A DNA stretch of 64,000 bases from assembly GCA_009760855.2 (NCBI GenBank), contig WPIO01000001.1, forward strand, positions 5,912,001 to 5,976,000, given 5' to 3'. Positions within the stretch are counted from its first letter, which is position 1, and each line of letters starts with the position of its first letter. Source of the DNA: Cristatella mucedo (lineage: Eukaryota; Bryozoa; Phylactolaemata; Cristatellidae). This document shows, one piece after another, positions 1 to 10,814 of the stretch. Both the position numbers and the translations under genes were made by a program. The notes under the pieces are model-generated. The model ran no database searches and was not told the DNA's origin. It saw only the letters and a program-made list of their open reading frames with translations.

Positions 1-720
1 GCAAGAGCTTGGCCACATTTCTATGAGCACAAGGACAAAAATACAAAGACCACTCCAAAAATAATTAAATATCCCAACGGGGCAATATGCACTTTCACTT
101 AAAGGTTAACCCGCTCATAATTAAATTGCTTTATTCTATAGGAATTAGTTTAAGCGATAATAATTTCGTTTTTTTTGCAGTTCAGTTTCAGAAAGTGATA
201 GACACGTAGCGACCCAAATGGAAGAAGGAAATATGACCATTTATTGTGGTGGCTCAGTTATATTCTCCCACGATTCTTTGACTCCACACTAGTCATATGA
301 GTGTTTGAAACAGGAATTGCGAAGGAGTCGTCCTAAAAAGAGCGAACCTCAGCACTTTTGACTGCCACTGCACTTGACGACTTGCGCTTGTCACCGCGGC
401 ATTGTACTGCTGCTGCTGGCTTACTAAAAAATTTCTCCGCCAGAAACCCGGTCCATTTTTTGAACAAGCAAACTGTTTGAGAATTTAATGGTGAACAAAA
501 CTAGACGGTAGCGGGCGCTCGATTAGGCTGTCAGACTTCAGAGGTTGGAGCATGCAAGCGCGAATGAGTAAGGCCCATCGAATGACAAGAGAGAGGTAAT
601 GAAAAGTGGATTCTGCTTGAGTAAGCAGTACGAATTAAACAGCGAGCTTTTTTGATTCCAGCGTCTTTGGCGTAGGAGTCTGTTGAATACATTTAATGCT
701 AAACCAACATCGATTCTTGC
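1..720. other. Intergenic, nothing recognised
   Basis: I see no coding exon, RNA gene or recognisable repeat here. The short open frames lack conserved motifs and start or stop arbitrarily. Base composition is ordinary for the window. Confidence 0.5.
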
Positions 721-731
721 AGTGAATATTG

Positions 732-830
732 GTAATAATAATAATAATAACAATAATAATAATACATTCGATTTAAACCGCTCAGAAAACTCAATCTCTT
801 TCTAGGCACTTTGAATTTGCTGCAATGGAA
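732..830 (-). repeat. LINE-A 3' tail fragment
   Basis: Read on the minus strand, this is the 3' end of the LINE-A family. It has the segment corresponding to CCTAGAAAGAGATTGAGTT, followed by a run of TTA/TTG trinucleotides, which appears on the plus strand as (AAT)n at about 732-762. No reverse transcriptase coding part remains, as expected for a heavily 5'-truncated insertion. The complete tail can be compared with 6881-6960 and 60375-60470. Confidence 0.75.
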
Positions 831-939
831 GCGAGATCAAATAGCTTGCAATATGGGAATGGCAATGTGAGTTTACTTCCTTGTTTAATAAGATTACAGG
901 TCAGTTGATCAAAAAAGCCAGGTGATATCACTGTTTGCA

Positions 940-1120
940 TCAGCCAATAAAGGATCAAACACGGCATAAGTCAAAACCACGAACTGGGTCGTGAAGTATG
1001 AGCTCCCCTGCGCTAAGACTCTGGAGGGGCAAAAAACTTCAAGGAGGGTGGGATTCGAACCCACTGTCTCAGAACGAAATAGGATAGCACGCCACCACCT
1101 TAACCACTCGGCCACCTCGT
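940..1120 (-). repeat. tRNA-Ser-derived SINE (SINE-B)
   Basis: The minus strand from about 1118 to 1040 reads like a tRNA-Ser(GCT): GACGAGGTGGCCGAGTGG (A box), a GCT in the anticodon position and GGTTCGAATCC (B box). The acceptor and anticodon stems have mismatches, so a functional tRNA is unlikely. The tRNA part runs straight into a body with TTCACGACCCAGTTCGTGG and TGATCCTTTATTGG. Similar bodies lie near 3810-3875 and 34565-34625, and shorter pieces near 45700 and 56060. A tRNA head plus a dispersed body is the layout of a SINE. A lone tRNA pseudogene is the alternative for the head. Confidence 0.6.
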
Positions 1121-1122
1121 CC

Positions 1123-1324
1123 GTCCAGAGCAGCGGTTCTCAACCCGTGGGTCGTGACCCATTTGGGAAACGAACGACCCTTTCACAGGGGTCACCTAAG
1201 ACCATCGGAAAACACGCATTTCCACATTTTTCACACAATAATTTTATGGATGTGGGTCACCACAGCATGAGGAACTGTGGTAAAGGTCGCGGCGTTAGGG
1301 AAGTTGAGAACCACTGGTCTAGAA
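1123..1324. mobile_element. SPIN-like non-autonomous hAT MITE with TSD
   Basis: The element spans 1131-1316 (186 bp). It starts CAGCGGTTCTCAACC and ends with the inverted GTTGAGAACCACTG, and is flanked by imperfect 8-bp duplications, GTCCAGAG (1123-1130) and GTCTAGAA (1317-1324), a 6/8 match. Eight-base duplications are typical of hAT transposons. Internally it keeps GACCCTTTCACAGGGGTC and AAGACCATCGGAAAACAC. From memory these are hallmarks of the SPIN (Space Invaders) hAT family, known for horizontal transfer between distant animals. There is no transposase, so it depended on an autonomous relative. Confidence 0.8.
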
Positions 1325-3775
1325 CCGTTAGGGTAAAATCTATATGGCTCACGAAGGTGTGGCTAGGCTTGGTAAATTAAGAACGATCACAATTTACCGA
1401 TGACGGAGGGGACGGTAATTTTAACAATTGAAGTGAATATATCACACAACTAGAAATGCTGTGAAGATAAGAAATGCAGAGCACACAACAGTTACTGCTA
1501 AGATATTTAACTGCATGGAAATCTCCATCACTTTCATGCCCTGATCTGACGGGTGCATTCCCATTTCAGGCGATACATTTTTCAAGTTTACACACAATCA
1601 CCAGAGTTATGGCTCAAAAATATAAATAAACAGGTTTAAAAATCCGCATAATTTTCCCAGCTGCTGGCTGCAGGAGAGATGCTAATATGCAACACTGGTG
1701 TTTAATGTTTCCAATATGTTGGAGCAATGGCCCAAAAATCCGGATTTAATTGAATTAGTGGTCGTTACTCTTAATATAGCTCGAGTCATGCAATGGGCCT
1801 TAAGGATTTTTTTTAGCTTTGTGTAAGAAAACAATTAATGATCAGTTGTGGTGCTTCTAGCAAGCGCCGAGGGAAATACTCTAGCCCTGACCTAAACCAG
1901 CCTAAGAATTTTAGGATTACAGCAATAAGTTTCGGAAGATATAAAATAGCTATTTGAATTTGTCCTCATCCATCGGAACGAGCAATGATAATAGTTATCG
2001 TAGCAGCTTCATTGCTATTCGGCAAGTGACAATTTGCTTCAAGTTTGAAAACCAAAAGAGTTAAAGTTCGAGGTCTTGGTGAGCAAGCAGATAGCATAAT
2101 ATTGGATCTGAAAAACTTAGTACTTTTTACTGTGAAATCAAGACGATTAGCTTAGCATGGGCGTAAATATGAGCGTAAACAAAATGCAGCTTAAATGCAG
2201 CGATTTGAAGTTTTTATCAAGTAGTTTGTAGAATCAAGAATGCGAAAGCACTTGCCCTGTTTGGCTCTATTTCCTTTGTGGCTACGAAATTATCAGAAAG
2301 CGATACAAATTTCCACTTCCAAATAATGCAGCGCCAGTGATTGCAGCGTAGCCCAACCGTCTGCTGATCGATGAGCACTGGCAATGTTTATGACTGTTCA
2401 TACAAGATTATTAGATCTGCATTTCCTAGCCTAAATATCGCAGTGAAACTGTGAGTATAGTCGTCCCTCACCACTTCACCGTTCGACTTTTGCGGCTTCA
2501 CTCTATCGCGGTTTTTCAAACATCTTCATTAAAAAGTTGATCGAGATGGTAAAAATGATACAGCGCGCGCTCAGTTGTCTAAGTCAATTAAAAACCCCTG
2601 CATTAAAATTAAAATTAGAATGCTGTACGTACGGGCTGTGAATCTATGTATTCGAGCACCCTTACAAATCCTTCAACGTCAGGTGCAACCTCATTGAGAG
2701 CAGTAACCTTGCTCTTCTTTGCCGTGCAGGACACCTCTTCGTCATCTTCGGACATATTGCACTATCTTGATAAGTTTGTGGTTGTGAGTAAAAAATGCAT
2801 GTGTGTAATAAAATATATCCTAATAATATTATGATATTTGTAACGTTTAATACTTCTTATTATCCTTTACTTTGTCTAATATATGGGGTAATACGGGTGT
2901 GATGGTGACTACAAGGGTATTATTTCATGTCCAGAGGGCTTTAATAATGTTAACACCGGATTAGAGGTTCGTAAACAGGTTTTCTATGGCCTAGTTACGA
3001 AAATAGTCAATTTATAAATAAAGAATTGTACTTCGCGGAAATTCACCTATTGCGGCAGAGTCTGGAACCGATTAACCGCGATAAACGAGGGGCGACTGAA
3101 TATGCATTTCACAACCCAGCGTAAATTAAAGCTCAGATTGGACATAATGTATATTGCGTTCTTGCTTGTCTCAGTTTCAGCTAAGGTAACCGAGAAGTAT
3201 ACATATAGCAGCACTACCAGAAACCATCCTAGTTTCGATATGTATAACAAAGAGTGGAGGCTGAAAGAATATTATTGTAAGCACTGCAGAACATGAGTTA
3301 AGAAAGAACAGCATAGAGTGAAGGAGGAGTTATTAGATACTAAGTCAGCAGTAAGTACCTGCTGAGCTTATGTACCGAGCAAATGGTGTGACTCCTAATG
3401 GAAGCTGCCATCTGAATAAATTTATCGAACAGTCTAAGAAGACACTTGGATTGGGAGCATGGTTGAGATATTTAGGAGAGTGACGACACTTCATGTCCAG
3501 AGGGTATTGCCAGTGGGGCTTCATATCATTTGACTGACACCGTGGTTTGGCTTCAGGTATGAGCGTTCGCGCGTCTCTTACAGGTCCCAAACCAAGTTGA
3601 CAGCAGGATTGACAATCTGAATTAAACTCAAGAAAGCCCCAAGGGTAGCTGATTTCAACTTCTTCTCATCTCAGTGGATAAGTGCATCGCCCGTGCTGTA
3701 CCGCTTGACAAGTCTAGCGGGAACTCTGAATCAAACTAGCTAATTCGCTGATTCGAGAGCTTCATTTGCATAACG
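1325..3775. other. Intergenic, nothing recognised
   Basis: About 2.4 kb of moderately AT-rich sequence with no exon, RNA or repeat that I can name. The open frames at 2646, 3102 and 3345 have no family motif and look like chance. Confidence 0.45.
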
Positions 3776-3804
3776 ACAGAAATGCCGCAGCAGCCATCAC
3801 TCCT

Positions 3805-3880
3805 ACTTTCAGAAGGCAACAAAGGATTGCCTGCTGCAGTAGTCGAACCCACGAGTTCGGTCGTGAAGTACAAGCAGTCA
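3805..3880 (-). repeat. SINE-B body fragment
   Basis: The plus-strand text AACAAAGGATTGCC followed by TCGAACCCACGAGTTCGGTCGTGAAGTA resembles the body of the tRNA-Ser-derived repeat near 948-1005 and the piece at 34565-34625. The common core is CCACGA-(5-8 nt)-TCGTGAAG preceded by ATAAAGGAT. No tRNA head is seen here. Confidence 0.45.
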
Positions 3881-4424
3881 ATATGCGAATACAATATGCA
3901 GATGACTAACATGCAATTAGCTAGATTTATTGCTCATAAAAAATATACAGCACTTAGATATGTGACCAGCAGCAAGTCATTAAAAGCCGCAGGACGTGTG
4001 GTGGAGCATCAGCCGTCAGGTCAGAGTTCCACTCTGAACTGTAGCAGAGGTTCCGCACATGGCCCCACGGCCCCACAAAAGGACATTGGGGGCCCAGCGG
4101 CAGCAACGTGCACGAGTTCACATCTAATGCATCTAACAATCAACCGGTTGGCTGTCGCTCTTACAATAAAACATCCCCAAGTGGTCTCATTTTTATAACA
4201 GATACAATCCTGGAGCACTGTTTTTCACGATGTCGACGTAAGAAGTCTGCACGAATTTGAGAGATACAGCTCGGCTGCAGACTAAAAATATTTGCCATCA
4301 TTGGTAGATTGCTACAGCACGACACTAGCTGACAAGCTCGACGAGCTTGCACATCTGACTAAGCGCACTGTGCGCCCCCGCCCAGACGGCCAATGATTTA
4401 CCACAGACATTTATTTAGCTAGCT

Positions 4425-6287
4425 AGGTCTACTAAGAGAAAGCTTGAAAAAAATCATGCCAAAGATCAGGACTGACTGCCCATCGACAGACATACAAGCG
4501 CTACCGTCGATCGCACCAATCAATCCTAGCTGGCTTCTATAAAAGAAATTCATAATCACAGATGCACAACCCAAAAGTGCTGATGTTGACGATCAACTAT
4601 TTCCTTAACCACTCCCAGGTTAGGTTCTTACCTAGTGATCCCTGTGATGATCTAGCTGATCGCTTCACTACCTTCTTTAACAACAAGATAGAGACAATCA
4701 GGGAGTCAATCCCTAAGATGGTTGCATCCCTCCTAGAATCCTGTGGCTCAATTACACGCAGTACCTCAATGTCTACATTCATGGAGGTCACCAGTGACCT
4801 CATTCTGAAGTTCATATCCAAATCAAAGAAGACAACTATTCCTCTGGACCCTATTCTCACTGTCCTGCTTTAAAGATGAATTGATCTGCCACTGCCGTCC
4901 ATAAGTAAGATCATAACTACATCATTAACCTCAGGTCATGTCCCAGCACCTTTCAAAAATGCTGTAGTCAGGACATTAATCAAGAAAGCAACACAAGACC
5001 ACGAGAAGTTGAGCAACTTTGGCCCATTCTTCCTTCTGCCATTCATATAAAACGCGTTGGATCGAGTCGTGGTAGACCAGCGGAACTCATATTTGGAAAC
5101 TTCAAACCTTGATAGTAAGTTGCAGTCGGGTTTTAGAGCTAATCACTCCACTGAGTCAGCATTTCTTCAGCTGTATAACGACCTACTTAGGAATGCAGAA
5201 GTAGATTAAGTCTTTCTGCTTGTTTTGCTCGATCTTTCGGTAGCTTTTGATGCCATCGATCACCAAGTCCTTCTTGAGTGCCTCTCATCTCGCCTAAGCA
5301 TCACTTACACTAAATTACAATGGTTTAGGTCATATCTCAGTGAAAGAGCCCAGAGTATTGATGTGAATAGACAAATATCATCAGAGGAACCTCTGAAATA
5401 TGGGGTAAATCAAAGATCTGTACTTGGTCTCGTTCTTTTCACGGTTTATACTCTCTCTCTCTCTTGCCGATGCGATGGCCACACACGTTCTAGGCTTTCA
5501 CTTCAATGCAGACGACTCGGTTGTACCTTTACTTTGATTCCTCACAGCCTTAAGGCACATCGAATTCTCTCAACTCCCTTACTGCATGTATTGACGACAT
5601 TCGCACGTTAATGGCAGCAAACTTTGTTAAATTGAATGATGATAAAACCACCTTACTAGTTAACGGCAAACCAAGTGTGATTGAGAAGTAGGAAAGGCTT
5701 ACGCTCAAAATCAGCTCTGCCAGCATATCTCCTGTTAAATCTGCACACAATCTATATGTTATGTTCCGAGGTGACCTTTCATTTGACGACATCAGTTCCA
5801 CAGTCAAGTCTGCCTACTTTCAGCGACATAACGTTGCTAAAATTCACGGTTCTTTAGACAGAAACACCATATCTGAATTGGTCCATGAATTTTTGACATC
5901 CCGTCTTGACTTCTGTAACTCAATGCTTTCTGGCCTACCGGCCTGTGCACTCAGGCGCTTACAGCTGGTGCAAAACTTGGCACCTAGGCTTTTCTTTCGT
6001 GAGCGTCGCAGTTGCGACATCTCACTCTTTCTCGCCACCCTGCACTGGCTTCCAGTAAAACAAGGCATCGAATTCAAGGCTTTGTCACTCTCTTATTGGT
6101 CCCTTCATTCTTTGGCTCCAGCCTACCTATCAGATCAACTCCCCCATCAAGCTAAGCATTCTACCACCCAATTTTCGGAGTCTAATGATTTCCGCATACC
6201 TCATACACATCTCAAATCCTTTGGCGACCGTGCCTTTAGTTCGTATGCTCCTAAAGCCTGGAACTCACTCACGACCCGAGTCACTAT
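4425..6287 (+). mobile_element. LINE-A (CR1/L2-like) copy, broken reverse transcriptase
   Basis: This is a degenerate non-LTR retrotransposon. The endonuclease-RT linker (DLADRFTTFFNNKIETIRESI region) is at 4600-4730. The RT core is at 5225-5530, with LDLSVAFDAIDHQVLLE and a decayed YADD box. The C-terminal region is at 5761-6290, ending FGDRAFSSYAPKAWNSL. Frameshifts and stops at about 4873, 5050, 5208 and 5460 make it inactive. The endonuclease domain is missing, so the copy is 5'-truncated. A SINE-A sits near its 3' end and the tail resumes at about 6427. The clade call rests on the DLSAAFDTIDH and FGDRAFS...WNSLP signatures of the CR1/L2 group. Confidence 0.85.
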
Positions 6288-6426
6288 CCGAGCGATTTGG
6301 TCCAGCGGTTAAAGTGCTCGCCCCGACCATGCTCTGGCTGAGGTTATAGGCTCGAGCCTCCAGGCAAATGTTAAGTGCCCGAATAGAGATTAAGCTCACT
6401 TGGAGCGCTATATAAATGAATTATAC
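6288..6426 (+). repeat. SINE-A copy inside LINE-A
   Basis: This is a tRNA-like SINE. The A-box-like TTTGGTCCAGCGGTTAAAG is followed by the B-box-like GGCTCGAGCC and then a tail, GAATAGAGATTAAGCTC...GAGCGCTATATAAATGAATTA. It interrupts the LINE-A C-terminal coding region, since LINE sequence is present on both sides, so it inserted after the LINE. Any target duplication is short and unclear. Confidence 0.8.
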
Positions 6427-6725
6427 CATGTCTCCTGACTGATTTGTCCACATTCAAAAAGAAGCTAAAATGCATCTATTCATTCCAGCATTTAGTGCGT
6501 CCGTGTGATTCTCCCTTATGTGCTTTTGTTTGACATTGAGCATGCTGCCACTAACCACACTTGCATGCTGACCCCGTGCGTGTCACTCCTAACCATGTTA
6601 TTCTTCTTGTTTATTATGCATGCTACCACTAACCATTCGATCGTGCTTCCTTGGCAGCAAATGTAAAGTGCCTAGAAAGAGATTGAGTTCTGTGAGGGCA
6701 CTATATGAAATGTATTACTATTGTC
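6427..6725 (+). repeat. LINE-A 3' end, continued
   Basis: LINE-A resumes after the SINE with a segment encoding a relic of the last RT residues, followed by the 3' UTR. The family tail CCTAGAAAGAGATTGAGTTC...GGGCACTAT lies at about 6670-6710. It pairs with the copies ending at 30770 and 36370. Confidence 0.75.
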
Positions 6726-6869
6726 AATTTTACTAATGGATGTTTGTTCCTGTAAAGCCACGTCAACTGATGGTAATTTGCGAAACTCTAGGCCAGCTAG
6801 CTCCACGATCGTTGGATGGAAAGCTACCTGTGAAACCGTCCACCACCATCAAACCACAATGCGACTTAC

Positions 6870-6960
6870 TGTGCAACTGAAATGTGAAGTGCCTAGAAGG
6901 AGATTGAGTTCTCTGAGGGCGCTTTATCAAATGTATTTTTATTTTTATTATTATTGAAGT
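6870..6960 (+). repeat. LINE-A tail fragment with TTA run
   Basis: A second 3' tail, GTGCCTAGAAGGAGATTGAG...GGGCGCTTTATCAAATG, is followed by a TTA/TTT run at 6930-6956. It is a separate short insertion just downstream of the copy ending at about 6725. Confidence 0.7.
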
Positions 6961-8995
6961 GTTCTGTAATACAGCAGGAATGATGCTCTATGTGGTCCAC
7001 TATACCTTACAGCAGTGTCTTAGTGCAAGACCTAGCCTGGAGGGCCAATGTGAGCCGCAACGGCTCACAAAGAAAAGTCATACTATCGACACAGAAAGAA
7101 AGGGCCCAACTGCCTAAAGCAGTTTCCGGTCTTAAAATCATGTTCACCGAAATATTTCTCCGGTACTTTGACTCGTTTGTTGCTTGGCACTTGTTTAATT
7201 GACATGGACGAGGTAAGACTCGTACAATGATAGCGAAACCAGATGTGCAGTCTCCGAGTGGCCAGGTAAAGAGCTCTCAGGCACATCAGTCGGTTAGGGA
7301 AATTCCAGTCCTCGAAGCCCAGGTAAGCCTGTTTGGTCAAGCTGGCATGTCCGGTACGTACGATGGCAGTCATCCAATTGGCTTTAGTCGTTCGCCAGAT
7401 TGTCTGGATCGGTAATTAGGTGACCTTCCACTTTAAAGGCATCCAGGAATGCACGTCCAGCTGTTTGACTAACTCACGTCGAGGATCTTGCATCTGAGCC
7501 CCACTGGTCTTATAAGACTGTTCTTTGACCGTCTTAGTCAAGAAGCTCAGTTGTCTGTCTCCAGGTACAGCGCTAGGTAGCAGAACTTTTGCAAGGCTCT
7601 AAATTGATCTCAGTGAGTCCGGTGTCTGTTGAATCGGTCGTATTAGTGGGATTTTGGACGCCAGGCACATACGGATATGATTTGGCTCTAATTTCACCAT
7701 ACATTCGGCGCTCGTTCGGTGGGATTTCGCTGGAGTTAGGCTCCTTCCAAAGATCCATTAGAACTGGAGACGAAACGTGGCCGCTTCGCAATCCTGTAGC
7801 TCAGTCGAATGCCTGGTCTCACAATGAGTAATGGGAGCTACTGATAGATCATTGTTTGAGCGGTCCGAAAGGTCGGGAATTCGATGCAATAATATTAAGA
7901 CGGGCTAAAAACAATGAACAGACCTAGCACTTATAATGAATACACCTCGATTCATTTTTGCGGCTGCTGAGCAGGATGGGGGGAGGGCGGCGGTGAGGGA
8001 TCGTAAGCGAATCGTGAAGGAAAGCGGAATCGCCGAGAACTCACGAGAATCGCTTCTCGATGGGCTCATTGACCGAGGATTCGTCATAGTGGCGCTGCCA
8101 GGAAGGACGCGGTTGAACGATCACGTGCTCAGGCTATTCGCTGCGGTTAGCGGCCGAGAGTAGTCGCCGAGACTGACTGAGCAGCTGCAGCAAGTTGAAA
8201 CGTACGCTAGCCAGCAGCTCCTTCGCCGGGTACTCTCGGAAAGCTTCGGCTCCAACCCACAGGGAGACGTAGGCGACACCAGGCGGCTTGAGGAGAACGG
8301 CGGAGAAGGCTCTTTCTAGCCTTCTTCTGTAGCCCGATGTTTCTCAACGGCGAAGGCGGAGCGGAAAGCTGCACTGCAGGTGCCCGACAGGTGCCTATAT
8401 CGAAGGCTGGTCGGGCAGTCAGTGAAAGCTGGCGTGAAAGTGAAAGTGGCTCCAGCTCCACTGAGGATCCACTGGAGCTGGAGCCACTGCGATAGGAGCG
8501 CGGCACATCTGACGCCGCTGATTGTCTCTTCAGGAGCGCAGTGATTTAATACAGGATAGGGAAACTACGAAAAAAAAGAAGGAGCCAGCCTCAGCAAAAC
8601 GCGGTGATTGGTACCGCTTTTCTTAAGATAAACTGTAAATGCCACACCTTTCGCGTGGAGATTTTGAACAGTTTTCTGATCAGCTTACATGAGAAGCGAG
8701 AATGTGGTGCAACAAGAAGGGGCTGCACGCCACACCTCTCGCGACTCACCGACATGGTTTCACGAACCATTTTACGGAGGAGCAAACTGTGAGAGCAAGG
8801 GCCCATGACAATACGTTGTCCAAAACTTTCCTGTGACTTTGATGTGTGGGGAAATTTACCGAACGCGACAATATAATTCGCACGGCCTGAATGAATTCAA
8901 GGAAAGCATCATTAGCACTGCTCGTAGTATTACTGTTATTCAGCTGCAAGCAGCATAAGAAAGCACTCTACCCGGAAGTGCGGAGGCGTTGAGAT
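6961..8995. other. Intergenic, GC-richer around 8.0-8.5 kb
   Basis: No exon or repeat family is recognised. The stretch at about 7980-8520 is richer in G+C and has open frames on both strands, but none carries a known motif and none stands out from the others. A strong hairpin lies at 8445-8488. A 5' exon of an unidentified gene cannot be excluded. Confidence 0.35.
8445..8488. repeat. Perfect 16-bp inverted repeat, 12-nt loop
   Basis: AGTGGCTCCAGCTCCA (8445-8460) is followed by its exact reverse complement at 8473-8488, separated by 12 nt. It would form a GC-rich stem-loop in RNA or a small cruciform. There is no downstream T-run and no recognised gene nearby. Confidence 0.8.
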
Positions 8996-9020
8996 GCAAA
9001 CAGGGACTATTTCGGCATCT

Positions 9021-9165
9021 GCCGAGCTGGTTTGGCTCAGTGGTTAAGGTGCTCGCGCGGACCTAGGTCTGGCCGAGGTCGTGGGCTCGAGCCCCGTGAC
9101 ATATGAGAAGCGCCTGAATAGAGATTAAGTTCCCTTAGGGTGCTGTACAATTGAATCATATATTA
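9021..9165 (+). repeat. SINE-A copy, well preserved
   Basis: This is one of the best copies of the tRNA-derived family. It begins GCCGAGCTGGTTTGGCTCAG (A box), has GTGGGCTCGAGCCCC (B box) and ends in a tail, AAGCGCCTGAATAGAGATTA...GTGCTGTACAATTGAATCAT plus an AT-rich run. The tail resembles the LINE-A 3' end. Confidence 0.85.
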
Positions 9166-10400
9166 TTAATACATCTGTAGTAAAATGTGGGTAACTAAGT
9201 ATAGCTTTGGAAGCGCAGTCAATATATTCGTTCTTTCTGTCTGGGAATTGTCGGAAGCAGACTGCTTTTTCGTGGGCCAACCTGTTGTTGGAGGCTGAAC
9301 ACTCCGCCCCCACAGATACCGGCCTGAAACCAGGTGGCGCGTGTGGAACAGATCGTGTTCATGTCGCCTGGTTTTGTTCTAAATTTTGTTCTGTGAAAGT
9401 CTCAGTGACGATTAGAGTTTCGGATCGAAGTTCTTCTGAGAGATTTGAGGCTGGAAAGGCTGGGAAGTACACACGTGCAAAGGTTTTAGTTTTGCGAGCA
9501 CGTAGTGCATAGGATCGGGGATTCTCGATAGATTGATCGGTTTGTGCACTAGATTGGTAATTAGGAGGTTTCGGGACCATTCCCCGCTCGAGAACACATT
9601 CTTTTTTTCTGGCATTGAGGCACTCAGCTGATCATTCAACTTTCTATTTAGCTAAAACATTTAAAAGGCTGGCGCGAAATTAGTTGACCAGACTAACAAG
9701 TTCCGTGGGCTCGAGTTATGCGAGACCCTGAAGAATGCTCTACGGCCAAAAAAACTAAAAGATTGCAACTTCAAAGAGCTGCATTAAGCTGCGGTATATC
9801 ACCACATTCTGAAGCCGTCCGCTATCGCTCAGCCTTTTGGATTGCACCAGCGCTGCGAATCGCTTCCGCTAGGCCCGCTTCGGTCGTAAGCGATAAGACA
9901 GTGCATCTCGTAGCAGCGTGTTCCGAAAGTGTTTTCAGAGCAATATCGGCTCTGTCGACAGCTTTCCACTCGATCTGATCAAAGCGCCATGAATTCATTG
10001 CTCGGCCTAGACGAGGAGAGAGATTTCAGCCACGGATGTCACCTGCAGCACCAGAGAGCCCAATTTGCTCTTCCGAACTCGACGAGACGCCGTTCGAAGG
10101 TGGAAATCGCGCGACTCATCGAGCGCACCGGGCTAACCCGGATGCTAAACTCAGTATCCAATCGCTTGTGATTACTTACATACTTTACGTATGAGCTCTA
10201 CGAACAGCCGCCGTAATAACAAACGCGCTACGAACAGACACCGCAACTGACAGCCGTGAACCGCGTCTACACGCCGCCATTAGTTGGGCATATTCATCAC
10301 CCCTGGGCGCTTAACTCTCCCTATCGAGTGTTGGTAAAAGCACGGCAGTCTCCTCTAATCAAGTCGGCTTAGTTGCTTTTGGTGGCCTGTATGCATTTCT
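9166..10400. other. Upstream region of the tubulin gene, nothing recognised
   Basis: There is no confident exon or repeat. The frames at 9207, 9718 and 9929 have no family motif. Composition rises from about average to GC-rich as the tubulin gene is approached. Confidence 0.4.
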
Positions 10401-10564
10401 CCATATACATTTACAATTGCATATATACATTTCAGCAGTGCATTTTTCCAGCGTGCCAATTTTAGGGAGAGCGGTCCAAAAAATGGCGTCGACCGCGAGG
10501 ACAGAGCCGAGCCGTAGCGCATCCACCGCCCAAGCCTCCGCTCCTGCCCGAACCGTCAAGGTTA

Positions 10565-10582
10565 GCGCGCGCGCGCGCGCGC
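10565..10582. repeat. (GC)9 tract upstream of tubulin
   Basis: An uninterrupted alternating GC run about 235 bp before the tubulin start codon. Such tracts can adopt Z-DNA. It lies at the start of the GC-rich island and is probably promoter or 5' UTR. Confidence 0.85.
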
Positions 10583-10814
10583 ACAATCGTCTCGTTACGT
10601 CCTCCCTTTGTCGACCGGGCAAATCTCCACCGGGGCGCCGCCGTGATCGCCGCGCGCTCGCGGCGCAGTCCCCGCCTTGTCGAGTGCAAGCTTTCCTCCC
10701 TTCTCTCTCAGCTCGCGCCGCCGCCGCCGCCGCCGCTGCGGTCGCCGCTGCCGCAGCCGCAGCCGCAGCCGCAGCAGCCGCAGCTGCAGCTGCCGCCGCA
10801 GCACCGGCTCAACG

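Noticed and set aside
1040-1118. Functional tRNA-Ser(GCT) gene on the minus strand
   Set aside because: The acceptor stem has a mismatch and a wobble pair, the anticodon stem pairs poorly, and the tRNA part is fused to a repeated body. A SINE head is more likely.
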